Of a DNA stretch of 64,000 nucleotides, positions 21,360-34,200 are shown in pieces. Both the position numbers and the translations under genes were made by a program. The stretch is from Isoetes taiwanensis (Eukaryota; Streptophyta; Lycopodiopsida; Isoetales; Isoetaceae). The notes under the pieces are model-generated. The model was given only the letters and a program-made list of their open reading frames with translations, ran no database searches and was not told the origin of the DNA. Positions within the stretch are counted from its first letter, which is position 1; every line of letters begins with the position of its first letter. The stretch is from assembly GCA_021234155.1 (NCBI GenBank), contig JAJEKV010000092.1:1994561-2058560 (forward strand), given 5' to 3'.

Positions 21360-21423
21360 GTCTCACAAGTTGCGCCCAGACCGATAATGAGTTCATTTTC
21401 TGTCCTGGCGCGACATGTGAGAC
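21360..21423 (-). repeat. Hairpin repeat copy 3 (upstream of ORF A)
   Basis: 64-nt copy of the hairpin family with outer arms GTCTCACA / TGTGAGAC and the GTTGCGCCCAG / CTGGCGCGAC middle. The inner stem is shortened. Confidence 0.9.
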
Positions 21424-21558
21424 ATGGTGGGTCCCGCTACTAAATTTTATAGTTTCTAAGCATATAACATGTCAATTTTACTACTTCTTAGATGAAAATT
21501 AGAATTATCAAGTTATTTTTCTGTAATTTATGACTTTTTAGTGTGTTTCAAGCTGAAT

Positions 21559-21625
21559 GTCTCACACGTTGCGCCCAGCCCGAAAATGAGATTCTCGTTA
21601 TCTGTCCTGGCGCGACGTGTGAGAC
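21559..21625 (-). repeat. Hairpin repeat copy 4 (upstream of ORF A)
   Basis: 67-nt copy, outer arms as in copy 2, inner stem with two changes. Begins 199 bp from copy 3, nearly the same spacing as copies 1 and 2, although the DNA between them is unrelated. Confidence 0.92.
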
Positions 21626-21824
21626 CACCCTACTTTTTGGATGTTGGCTCACCAATTTTAGTCTCTTTTTTTTTTATGTTTTCATTCATTTTAACTGTTA
21701 CTAGCTTAGCATAAACTACAAAAATGAGAAATTTTTTTTCCCATTTTTCGAGGTTTGAGAATCCTATCAAGTTAGTACTACTGAGAGCATGGTCAGTGCT
21801 TTGCTCTTGGTCTCCAAGAACATT

Positions 21825-21836
21825 GCTCTGATACCA
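21825..21836 (-). promoter_or_regulatory. Primer binding site for initiator tRNA-Met
   Basis: On the coding strand TGGTATCAGAGC, one base inside the 5' LTR. This is complementary to the 3' end of initiator tRNA-Met, the usual primer of plant Ty1/copia and Ty3/gypsy elements. Confidence 0.95.
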
Positions 21837-21837
21837 C

Positions 21838-23500
21838 TGTGACGTCCCCTACTCGTATACGGTGCACCCACCGTATACAAACAGGAGTTCATCCCCCATA
21901 CCAGCTCCACACTGATACAGGGCCCTCCACAATCACTGCACCCGTAACGAGTCCCAGTGGGAAGAGTGAAGGGGTCATTTTACCCCGTCTCCCTCAGGGC
22001 CTACCTAGCTGCGGAAGCGTAAACATACATGTCAGTATACAACATAAACACATATCCACCTCGAAGGGTGGGGCATCAACATCTGCATAGACAATGATCA
22101 GCATCATACAAAGGGGTTCTACCCAAGGCTCAGACTCGAAGGGATGACTGACGGCTTGGGTCTCCAGAGTTCATTGCAGACATAATTCATGGCAATGGAT
22201 TTGGATGGCATAAGAACATGGCATTGGGTTGTCCACTCCATCCGCCCCTCCTGTGCACACTTTGCAGAGTAGGCTGAAGAGTGTTGGGACCTGACTGTAG
22301 CCCGCCGGAGGCATAACCAAAGGGGCTATTCCTGGGTTGCATCTCCCCAGTTCCGATGGGGCAGGTAGGGATCACTCCCTCCAGAGGTCTACATGCTGAC
22401 CCAAGGTGACTAGAGGGCCACTGCCCTTATTCGACTGAACCCACTGGAAAGTGTACACCACTTCACGGGTGTCGAGCCCATGCCTTACCCACACTCAGTG
22501 GTAAGCCATTAGGCCTAGTCACAATGACCCCCGGTAGGCCTTACACACCAGAGGGATCGTTCAAGGGTCAGGACACGAACCTCCTTCTAAGCCAGTCTGG
22601 CCCCTTCACCCACAACCAGGTGTGGCTCTTGTGCACAGGCCGAATCTATAGTGTGCTAGAGAGGCTAATCTAGGAGCATCTACTACCAAGCTTTAGGTCT
22701 CTACCCCCCTTCCCAATACAAGGAGTTCATAGAGATACATTATCCATATACATCACAGGAGAACTAAAGAGCAAGATCTAATCTATATCATAGAGTTAGG
22801 TTCCTTAGTTAGAGTCTGGTATCTAGAGATCTAGAGGGCTGCTATGGGCAATTTAATAGGCTAAACCTACTGATTTAATGACTAGAAGATGGTTTAGGCT
22901 ATTAAATTGACGAAATACATGATCCTTGAGTTCCTCCTCCTGACCTGAGCTCAACCATCCTGCTAAACTGCTCGAATCAAGGGAAACTAATGGGGCAATT
23001 CGCTCAGACAGAGTCTGGAAGGCGGTTTTGACCCCTGGGGCAGCCAAAACAGAGCTCTAAACCCTAGAAACGAAAAATGGGCAAGTCAGGGTTTCCCTTA
23101 TTAAATAGACAAGGGGTTGGCTAGGGTTTCCAATTATCCCCTTTAGGCATGTGGGATAATTGGGAATGGGCCCACTTGCCTTTAATGGCTAGGTGGCAAA
23201 ATGTGCCCACATGGAAAGGTGTGCACATTAATGAATGTGCACATTGGTAAATCTGAACATTAATTGCACACTTGGGTATGGCCCACTTGGCATAAAGCGT
23301 CCACATGGGAAAATGTGCACCTAGATAAATGTGCACATGGTTAAATGTGCACATTAATAAATGCACATTCCTTGCAAGTTGCCCCCTAGGGCTACCCGCT
23401 TGGCTACACGTTGGCGTACACGTCAGTCGGGGTGGCGTGTACGCGTGACGGGGCAGTACAGTATACGTCCTGGGACCGTATACTGTGCTGGAACGTCACA
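21838..23500 (-). repeat. 5' LTR
   Basis: 1663 bp, nearly identical to the 3' LTR. It has a short extra segment near 22240 (CATCCGCCCCTC type) and another near 23315 relative to the left copy. Followed directly by GATTT at 23501-23505. Confidence 0.97.
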
Positions 23501-23505
23501 GATTT

Positions 23506-24216
23506 GATGAAGTCTGTTGTTTGTTGACATTTCATAAGTGTCACCAACAAAAGTTTATTCACATCTCACATTATTCTTCCCGTGTAGGTAGTGGCAACGA
23601 TTAATGATTCACGGAACGAGTACATATGTCCATCAAGCAAGGCCATGAACCACCTTCTACATACACACTATTCCAAGGAGGAAAAGTTTCAAAAGCTGTT
23701 CTCGGCTTAGTAAGGTCAAGCTCCAGTGTGGCAAAGACCATTTCTATCAAATGGAAAAAACCTAACAGTTGTTTCTCACAAGTTCAGTTGAAGGTGCTTA
23801 TTAAAACCATGAACAACTTTCTCAAATGTAGAAAATAATTATCAGATACATTGCCTTGCTAGCAACCACATTGAATCCCAACACTTTCATAGAATTTGTG
23901 CAGCACCTTTGTTCTCAACATGCCCAAGCTGTGCATATACTGCAACCATACCTGTGAAGCAGATATTTTAGCATATATGTCAGTACACACAAGGGATGAT
24001 GACATTTGAGAAGATGAATTGGAATTGAAGAGTACTGACAAAATGGGAAAACCGGCAAAAAAAATACAGGTTTATTTTAATTTGAATTTTAAAACCTTCT
24101 TAACTGTTCTGCATGCGGTGGTTCTGGAGAAGTAGATCAATCTTAAAACCTTTTGGAGACAATATCCTGCCTGCAATCTGAATGCTCTCATATCCAAGCC
24201 CATCAAACAAGATCAC
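23506..24216. repeat. Segmental duplication copy 2, right part
   Basis: Continues the match to copy 1 from 7519 and stops at AACAAGATCAC, where copy 1 goes on into its 125-bp tandem repeat and this copy into unrelated sequence. Confidence 0.93.
23588..23838 (+). pseudogene. Decayed terminal exon of an unknown gene, copy 2
   Basis: Paralogue of 7604-7855. It lacks the premature stop of copy 1 but has lost one base near 23610 (GATTCACGG versus GATTTGATGG), so the acceptor frame and the MSIKQGHEPPSTYTLFQGG frame no longer join. Confidence 0.4.
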
Positions 24217-24368
24217 CTACCATGCTCATGATGCATGAGGCTTTTAAGACACCTAGTTTGGGATTCAAATCAACAAGCTGCTCAGGAATGAGAACCCTTT
24301 TGCTCAACCCATCTACAACTTTGCAATCTCTTTTTGCAGCATGTTTTGGGCCAGAATCAACTTGATGG

Positions 24369-25272
24369 GTGAAGCTAAGAAGTTTAGTTTTGTTTTATAG
24401 GTTTTTGATGGAGGTTTATGATGATGCACCATGGAAGGAAAACTTGAGGATGACAAGGAGGTCGTTTTTATGGATATGTTCAGTGTTGGCACCTTCCATC
24501 AAAAAGCTGGATACTCGTTATAGGATGACAGTGCCTGTACCAGTGTGCGTAGGAGGTGCTTTATATAAATTGTTTAAGGCATGTGATTATGATGAGGTCT
24601 TTGAGAAGTTTGGAATAGGAAAGAGCACCTCTTCTTTAGTGCTAAAAGGAAGTTTGTCGTGCTATTAATTAATATACACTTCTAACATTCTATCAAGTGG
24701 CCAATAGGTGGCAATTTGCAGCGCATGGAAGCCTCATTTAGAGAAGTGAGCAGATGTCCTAATTGTCTGGAGCTATAAATTGCAAACATGTTGAGATTTT
24801 GAAACCTGTTGGACTTGAGGATTGTGATTACTTTGACAGAAAACAAAGACATTGTATTAACTTACAAGCTATGTGTGACACGAACAGGAGGTTCCTTGAT
24901 GTGTTTGTTGGGTATCCGGATCTGTGCATGATGCACGGGTTCCTATGAATTTGGGCTTGGCAGAAAAAACACTACACCATCAAATTTTACATGAGCCAAT
25001 TATGGTTATCAATGGTGCTTATATTCAATGATCGTCATGTGAGAGCAAGATTAGTTATTGAACAATCATTTGGAGTACTTAAAAGGGTGTTTAAGAGTTT
25101 GAGGACAATGCTTGTAGTGGATATTCACTTTGTGTCAAAGTTGATATACTCATGTTGCTTGTTGCATAACTTATTGTTGGAGTCAAGGAATATATATGTG
25201 GAAGCAGAGCTTCGAGAACTTGAAAAGGAACAGGAGCAAGATATAGTTACTGATGTGGGTGAGAGCATTTGA
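24369..25272 (+). pseudogene. PIF/Harbinger (HARBI1/ALP1-like) transposase remnant
   Basis: Three frame-separated pieces keep the family order. 24369-24668 holds the N-terminal helices (LRMTRRSFLWICSVLAP, then FEKFGIGKSTSSLVL). 24763-24948 holds the first catalytic region (GAINCKHVEILKP, with YFDRKQRHCINLQAMCD), in which the expected GxxDGTH Asp is Asn. 24991-25272 holds the C-terminal region (FNDRHVRARLVIEQSFGVLK). The middle DDE Asp segment is shortened. Stops and deletions make it inactive. HARBI1-type proteins cut and paste DNA with 3-bp target duplications; no terminal inverted repeats were found. Confidence 0.8.
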
Positions 25273-25437
25273 GACAATCTCTCACAATACTTGGTCTTCT
25301 TAAGGTAAAATGAGGATGCAATTCAATGTTTAGGAAAATGAGGTAAGGATAATATGGTATTGTATAAAACTTAAATTTTGTCTTTTTTTGTAACATTGTT
25401 TTGGTTGATCTAACAGGTGGTTCTCCATAGTAGCTGT

Positions 25438-26244
25438 GTAGCATATGTAGCAAAATAACAGGGGGTTCCAGGGGAATTTGATATAGATGTAAAAATAACA
25501 ATTCTTGAAACCATAGACTACATATCTCTAAAACAATCGAATAGGTTGTTATAAGAAAAAACATAGATTCAAGATAAAAAATAATTACATTAGCTCATTG
25601 GGTACATTGGTTAAAGTAGTTTTATTAGAACATTGAGTTATTTTGGTAGAAGTTCTAACCATGTATTTCATATTCTAAAATCTTAGGCAAAGCCGTATAG
25701 AGGTTCGATATTCCTTCAAAACTTTATGCGAAATCGTATTTTATATTTCAAAAAGCGCCTCCAAAAATGACTATAAGCGAAATGAGAGATGCCCAGAGGC
25801 CCCAACATATGATCTAAGTCGTAGGATCGACGAATCCGACGACTGTAGTAGTCTAGGGTGCACCTTGTTTAGAATATGTAGCAAGGGGGTTCCAAGGGAA
25901 TTTGATATAAATGTAAAAATAACAATTCTTGAAACCATAAAAAATAATTGCATTAGCTCACTGGGTACATTGGTTAAAGTAGTCTTATTAGGACATTGAG
26001 TTATTTTTGGTAGAAGTTCGAACCCCTGTATTTCATATTCTAAAATATTAGACAAAGCCGTATAGAGGTTCGATATTCCCTCAAAACTTTAGGCAAAATC
26101 GTATTTCATATTTCAAAATCATAAGCGCCTCCAATAATAAATGACTATAAGCAAAACGAGAGGTGCCCAGACAATCTAGGTCGTAGGACCGACGAATCCG
26201 ACGACTGTAGTAGTCCAGGGTGCACCTCGTTTAGAATATGTAGC
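25438..26244 (-). repeat. Two tandem units of a ~430-bp repeat
   Basis: The phrase GGGGGTTCCAGGGGAATTTG at 25460 recurs as GGGGGTTCCAAGGGAATTTG at about 25885. The units match, in reverse orientation, the three units at 38990-40235. No coding sequence. Confidence 0.88.
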
Positions 26245-27134
26245 AAATGCAGTGAACAATTCTAGGGCTGAAAACATTTGAACAGATTTTTATATAACAT
26301 ACTTGTGATATTGGTACATAATAGCGTGCCGAGTTTTTGGGTTAGCCTATCTGTATGCAATCTGCATGCTTATATTGATATTGGGGCATCTTTCTAGCTC
26401 TGATCTGCATGGTAGACTTTAGTACATCAGCATTTAGGTCGTCCTTGTGCTTAAGTATATGCTCTTTATTGGATCAACTATATGATCTTTATCCGCTCTT
26501 TGCTGGCTATTGAGGTGTTGTGAGCTGTACATAAAATTTGCAGCTATTGTACATACTTCTACTGTGTTTTTGAGAACAAATGATGTGAAGAGCGAAAAGC
26601 TCAAGAAATCTAAAGCTTACCTGCTAGTGAATTAGGCTCTTACCCTTCTTACGCTAACTGTCCTCTGGTTTCACTGCAGGTAACTAAGTTTCTTGCTCCT
26701 TGTTGTGTTTTCGTGATTAAAGGAAGCTATGATTCTACTGGAACTTTCAATAAGCAGTTCTGGCCGAGTATTTACATGACAGAAATAATATTCGGTAAAT
26801 TAATATGTGTAGCGCATTGACAAGGTATCATTCTACATAATTTATTTCCCCTCTTTTAAGATAATATGTTGACAATAATTTATTGAATAAGGATATATTA
26901 TTCTTGCATTGGTTTCTACATAATCTTGTGTATTTGAATAGAGTCCTGGCTATAAATTCTGGTAATTTCTTTGGCTTTAATAAATGTTAACCATTTTTAA
27001 GGCTTAAGTCAAAGTTACACCTGTTTTGACTTAAGGTTGCATATTGGCTTGAAGTGGTCTTTGCAAAAATCCATGGATGGTAAAAGTCTGTTTGAACAGA
27101 TTCTAAAAGTTTTTTTTGTTTTTTTGGGAAGACA
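26245..27134. other. No gene recognised
   Basis: AT-rich. A pyrimidine-rich tract ending TTTCACTGCAG near 26680 looks like a splice acceptor, but no adjoining open frame of note was found. Confidence 0.35.
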
Positions 27135-28490
<1,356 letters not shown>

Positions 28491-28917
28491 TCTTGAAGGT
28501 GAATTGATTCTTAAAATGGAACAAGGCGAAGGAAGGTAAAATTCCAAAGTTTGAGATTCTTAGATACACCCAGAATATGCTCGATGACATCAAAACCCAC
28601 TCCCTCCCTAATGAATTGTCCCTTAATAGGGGGCAATCGAAAAACACATGCTCTACATTATTGGGTTGCCCGAAGGGGTGGGGGTGAGGAGTGTTGCCGA
28701 GGAGTCAACATGTGCCATAGAATATGCGATTTGGACAAACAGAGATGCGACATGAAACTCGTGGATTTTCCCGTTTCCAGGTGTCTGTTTCAATTCCAGG
28801 CCCATTAGGCTAAGCCACATGGCAACATCCAATTAGAAGCTGGAGGTGAAGGCCCTCCATCTAGGAGCCAATTTAGGGGAGACCAGTTTGGAGTATAGGC
28901 CTACTCCATGGGCCTCC

Positions 28918-29196
28918 GTAAAGTTCGGGGGGAGGATATTTCCCCACATTTCAGGCCTAGATTAAAACAGATAATCGCTTCCTCTCCTCCGATGTTGGCT
29001 TCATCTCCTCCGATGCTGGCTGATAACGGAGTAATCAAACTTTTGTGGCTACGATGGCAACACGTGGCAAGAAATATCCTCCCCCCGAACTTTACGTGAG
29101 GAAATGTTCGCCCGCAGGCCCTTACGCGGGGTGCGGACCAGGCGAGCCCGGCTCCTTACCCCGCGTAAGGGCCTGCGGGCGAACATTACCTCTACC
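28918..29196. mobile_element. Foldback (MITE-like) insertion in duplication copy A
   Basis: Absent from copy B, where GGGCCTCC joins directly to ATAATTTTCTAG. It has two inverted repeats: 24-bp arms at 28918-28941 and 29072-29095 (GTAAAGTTCGGGGGGAGGAT start), and 29-bp perfect arms at 29103-29131 and 29159-29187 (AATGTTCGCCCGCAGGCCCT start). No coding sequence. The superfamily is not clear. Confidence 0.75.
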
Positions 29197-29372
29197 ATAA
29201 TTTTCTAGAAAGGGGGAGCTCCTCTCCTCTCATTGCCTATTAGGCCTAGGGAAGGCCTATTTTGCATGTGGCCATTGTCATCCCTTAACTATTGCAAACC
29301 GCACAAACCAAATGTACAATTGCAAAGAAAAGAAAAGAAAAGAACCCGTTGCCCTTAAAACCCTGAACCCCG

Positions 29373-29516
29373 AGGAGGAAAGCATGGCGACCCCTTGGGC
29401 GATCGAGGTCCAGAAATACGCAGCAGCAAGGGCGCCAGAACTCCATTCCCTTCTCCAGGTACTTAAATTTCAGCATTCAAGGGAAACACAGGAGAAAGAA
29501 GGGACCTCACAAAATC
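29373..29516 (+). pseudogene. Truncated duplicate of POP1 exon 1
   Basis: Starts ATGGCGACCCCTTGGGCG as in POP1 at 31295 and stays nearly identical for about 144 bp to GGGACCTCACAA, where homology ends. It would encode about 48 residues of the POP1 N-terminus and then run into unrelated sequence and a stop. Confidence 0.85.
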
Positions 29517-29763
29517 TCTGCTAAGGCTCATCATGTAGTCTAGCAGAAAGACATTCAATGTCAGTAGGAGTAGCATTACAGAATAGTTTAAACAGATGAT
29601 GATAGCCTATGAAGTTACCAATAGTATGCCATTTATTATCTACAGAATCTTTATCTAAATGCATTTGACTAGTTGCAGTCAATTCAATGTCATACATAAC
29701 CTGTGTTTTTATCCAATGTGTGGACAAGTTTTTGCCTCCATAATGACATCTATTTCTATGCTT
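29517..29763 (-). pseudogene. LINE 3'-end fragment (post-RT region)
   Basis: The minus strand reads VWKHRNRCHYGGKNLS in a 104-aa frame, matching the conserved tail after the zf-RVT domain of plant L1 ORF2 proteins. It sits between the two duplication copies. Confidence 0.5.
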
Positions 29764-29948
29764 CCATACATTCCTCTCATGAGCCTTTTCAATTGTGGTG
29801 ACTTGGATAAATTGGACCAATCTCACCAACTTCAACCTTTTAGCATAAATACATCCTTGTAGCCACTGATTTATTCACCAAGTGGGCAGAAGCAGTACCA
29901 TTCAAGCAAGTCAGTGCATTCACTACTTCAAGTTGCTCTATCTACCAT

Positions 29949-30049
<101 letters not shown>

Positions 30050-30050
<1 letters not shown>

Positions 30051-30545
30051 AATGAGAACATTTGCACGAGATTTGAAATTTCTTGCAAGATTTTTACTGA
30101 TAAAGGTACGACTTTTAGATCATTGAACTCATGCTTAAAAAGCTAAGGGCCAAACATGTAAAAAGTTTTACTTATTATCCTCAAGGAAATGGTCAAGCGT
30201 AGTATATTAACAAAGTTCTCAAGAATATCATGCAGCAAACATTAAACATTTGCAAAAGAATTGGCACATAAGGTCATATGACGCATTGTGTACATGACCA
30301 CCTCTAGAGCTGCTACTAGACATACTCACTTTGGACTTGTTTATGGTCGAGAGGCCATTTCACTAATTGAGATATTGCCATCTCTTAGGATGGTAGTACA
30401 TTTGAGCATGCAATTGGATCAAGCAATGCAACATCAACAGAATGGGCTCATGTGCTTAGAAGAAAAGAGGTATGATGATGAAAATACATTGATTAGAAAG
30501 AAGGCCGGACATTGCAGCATTCAAAGCATCTCACAAACTTGAAGG
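30050..30545 (+). pseudogene. Ty3/gypsy integrase remnant, copy B
   Basis: Same debris as copy A: LRAKHVKSFTYYPQGNGQA region near 30140-30200 and HFGLVYGREAISLIEILPSL at 30330-30390, with stops before and after. Nearly identical to 27990-28490. Confidence 0.7.
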
Positions 30546-31016
30546 TCATTTCTTGAAGGTGAATTGATTCTTAAAATGGAACAAGGCGAAGGAAGGTAAA
30601 ATTCCAAAGTTTGAGATTCTTAGATACACCCAGAATATGCTCGATGACATCAAAACCCACTCCCTCCCTAATGAATTGTCCCTTAACAGGGGGCAATCGA
30701 AAAACACATGCTTCACATTATTGGGTTGCCCGAAGGGGTGGGGGTGAGGAGTGTTGCCGAGGAGTCAACATGTGCCATAGAATATGCGATTTGGACAAAC
30801 AGAGATGCGACATGAAACTCGTGGATTTTTCCGTTTCCAGGTGTCTGTTTCAATTCCAGGCCCATTAGGCTAAGCCACATGGCAACATCCAATTAGAAGC
30901 TGGAGGTGAAGGCCCTCCATCTAGGAGCCAATTTAGGGGAGACCGGTTTGGAGTATAGGCCTACCTCCATGGGCCTCCATAATTTTCTAGAAAGGGGGAG
31001 CTCCTCTCCTCTCATT

Positions 31017-31152
31017 ACTGCCACGGTTTTTCCCTCGAAAACCCTTCGGGGCGGGGTTTTTTTTAACCCAGACAGTAATAAGTTTGCTGCGCTCCTTATG
31101 GGTCCCATAGGCCGATTGGCCTCAGTGGACGATAAAAAAATCATTCATTCAT
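31017..31152 (+). mobile_element. SINE-like 136-bp insertion in the POP1 upstream region
   Basis: Present only in duplication copy B. It is flanked by a 10-bp direct repeat TCCTCTCATT (31007-31016 and 31153-31162) that occurs once in copy A. The insert ends ATAAAAAAATCATTCATTCA, like a retroposon tail. It is short and no tRNA-type box was identified, so it may be a 5'-truncated SINE or LINE end. It lies about 140-280 bp before the POP1 ATG. Confidence 0.7.
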
Positions 31153-31294
31153 TCCTCTCATTGCCTATTAGGCCTAGGGAAGGCCTATTTTGCATGTGGC
31201 CATTGTCCCTTAACTATTGCAAACCAAATGTACAAATGCAAAGAAAAGAAAAGAACCCGTTGCCCTTAAAACCCTGAACCCCGAGGAGGAAAGC

Positions 31295-34200
31295 ATGGCG
31301 ACCCCTTGGGCGATCGAGGTCCAGAAATACGCAGCAGCAAGGGCGCCAGAACTCCATTCCCTTCTCCAGGTACTTAAATTTCAGCATTCGAGGGAAACAC
31401 AGGAGAAAGAAGGGACCTCACAAGATGCTGCATTTTCGTTTGAGATGCCTTCGCATCTCCGGCGCAGGACCACTAGTCATAATCGTCGGCGTTATATGTT
31501 TTGGACCCGCAGAAAACAGCAGCAGAAACAACGGGAAAAAGCGGCATCGTTGGCCATGAAAAAAGCTCATGAAAATGAACATGGAAACGCTAACATGACC
31601 AATCCATCGGCGGAGGCAAAACCTGCAATCAATTTTGAGGATAGTAAGGAGAAACGAGAGGGTAAAAGAAAACTCAAGCTTGAGAGGCTGTCTAGAAGAG
31701 TGAGAAGAAAAATTGAGTTCAAACCCCGAGCTGATGGGACAATCCCGCGTTCTCGAGATGGGACACAGCGGCTCGGGACTCATGTTTGGCATGCTAAGCG
31801 TTTCAAAATGTGCAAACTTTGGGGCTATTGGCTGGCCAGTGGTCTTTCTGGAAGGTACGTTTTTCTGAATTGGGAGGATAAAAATTGATGGACAATGACA
31901 ATAAAATAAACGGCTGGCAGAATAGAGGAAATGAGCATTTTGAGCAAACTTGTGTTATAGTAATGTCACAAGAATATCAACAATTCTAATACGGGCATCT
32001 TTGCTTTCAGGGGACATGGATCAAAATCCTTGTTAAGAAGTTTAAAAACGGGTGCACTATTACATGATACGAGCTACTATAATGTGATTGAGGTCGAAGG
32101 TTCTTTGGTGAGCAAAGGTTCCTTAACAGCCTTTTAGAAAAGCTACTATTTTGCTATGACGTCTTCCTTTCACAGTCCACATTTAATTTATGAGAAGAAC
32201 AACATAATGGTAAGGGCATGGCTCAAATTGTGTCCTTGCAGTTAGCTTTAAAGCTTTTAAATTGAGAACCATTATCTACTGATTATCAGTACAGATAAGG
32301 GGACTGAAGAAGTTTCACGTCTTGTCAGTTTGGTGGAATTGTAGCCCAAAGTAAACAGAGAATCATGGGTATTGCAATGATTGGCACACAATGCATGTAC
32401 AAGGAACTATATATTTATTAATTGAAACAGTGTTGGCAGACCCAATCAGTTAGCTTTTACCCTTTTTACGGGTGAAGTAAAGAAACAGGTATGTTTTTAG
32501 AGTGCTAACAAGAGAGATGTCCCTATGAAGATCTAGAGAGATGCTTACAAGCGTGCAAAAACTTGGCTCAAACTTCAATTCTAAATGCAGGGCATGTGCC
32601 CTGATGCCCCAGTTGCACTAAGCTAAATATACTTTTAAGATATTGCATGCCCATTTCTGGAGATAATAATGTTAAGGAAGAGCCTTTGTTGGAACTCTTA
32701 GTAAACTTTTTATTATTAGGGAAGTTGAATATAAATTGGCTAAATTATGAGGTTATTTTCGTGGTGCTAATATTCACATGTATTAATGAACAGGATTCAA
32801 TTTTGATGGCATTAGATTTGTTGTTGCTTCCACAACCGTCTACATGTAAATCAGATATCTTACAGAATCTGGATGCATATAGTCCATTCTGCAGCGCCGC
32901 TATGGTAATGGCAAAACATACACCTTGAAATTGCATCGTATTTTGTTTTATGGTTTTTCTCACAATAAGTTATCTCATTAATTATGTTTTAGCTAGTAGC
33001 TGGTTCAAATTCATGCATTATGGTCTCAAAGGCCTCTATCTCAAATGCTTGATGCAGTAGCCATCATTTGCTCTTTATGTTCTGCTCTTGGCCTTCTTAT
33101 AGTCTTGCATCATCTGGTGCACTCAAATGTTCCTTTCAATTCCTTCCATTTGTTGCTTAGTCAATTCACTCTCATGGTGCTACCTAGCTGATAAAAATCG
33201 GGGCATGCATTTTTCTAGGTCCATCATTGTGGAAAAGCTCCATTTCAAGCAATTGGCCCAGCGACAGTAATTTGGAGACCCTGTAATGGGGAGTCTACAA
33301 TGAAATTGGTGGGTTCTCAGGTGGTTGCAACGGATTCCGTCCAGGCCACACAAGATGGTGATGTAATTAGAGACAAGCATCAAAAAGTCTGGATTTTGAT
33401 TCACCCAGCTGCATTTGAGGAAGCCGTCATGTCCTTGAATGCTGCTTTTTTGGAAGTGGTATGCTTTTCTCTGATCCAGAAGCTTGTGTGACAAAAATAC
33501 TCAATCAAATTAGTTTTGCAAATTAAATTAGTACAGTAGATATGACTGAGCTTTTGAAATAGTACAAGTGAATAATCAAAAGGAAAGAAAGTGAAAGTTA
33601 AACCATGGGGTGTATTGTGGGCTTGTAGTAGTTTCAGTGGATGCGTGGAGACTTACAATTGAAATTTTCTTGTATGCCTGTACGGATTGCTGCCTTACTC
33701 CATTGGATGAGAAGACGCCACTTTCACCCTTTGTTTGTTTCTTGAGCAGTTCCAACTCATTTGTTGAGCTTCTGTTCGAAAACTGTTGGCGAGGCTTTTA
33801 TGGATTAATGGGTGCTTTTGCTTTTTTGCTGTGATTTTCTAATCAGGCAAGTGGGAACAATTAAGAAATATTCACTGCTATGGCTGTAAAGTTGGCATTA
33901 AGTTTGTTGTTCCTAATTTCTTTAGTGTTCAGTTGATCCAACTGCTTTTAGTAGCATTCAGGAGAATATATGTCGTGTCATGGTCCTGAAATCCGTTGCA
34001 TTTTTTGCTTTTTTATCATTCTCAATGAGGAGCCATGTCACTGTTTTAAATGATCTCTAATATTGCTTAGGGTAATGGAGAAATGCAATATCAACAAAGA
34101 AAGGATCTTGCTCGACTTGATCTTTTTGGCACCAAAGCTGTTGAAGTACTACAGAAAGTACTGATTCCAACTCGTTGGTCTGCTTCTGGTTTCCTTGTTT

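Larger units (their letters stand above)
10347..23500 (-). mobile_element. Ty3/gypsy chromovirus LTR retrotransposon, 13.15 kb
   Basis: Two LTRs of 1637 and 1663 bp begin TGTGACGT and end ACGTCACA (8-bp perfect inverted termini) and are flanked by GATTT. The coding strand is minus, so the right LTR is 5'. Order on the coding strand: 5' LTR, tRNA-iMet PBS, extra ORF A, extra ORF B, broken gag, pol, polypurine tract, 3' LTR. By eye the LTRs differ at about twenty substitutions plus two short indels, so the insertion is fairly recent but not new. Gag is frameshifted, ORF A is frameshifted and pol has an in-frame deletion, so this copy is probably non-autonomous. The two extra ORFs, each with its own promoter-like region, are not part of the standard gag-pol plan. 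Confidence 0.97.

Noticed and set aside
19523..21625. CRISPR-like array
   Set aside because: Repeats are long hairpins in pairs with unequal, unrelated spacers inside a plant retrotransposon; no cas genes and a eukaryotic context.
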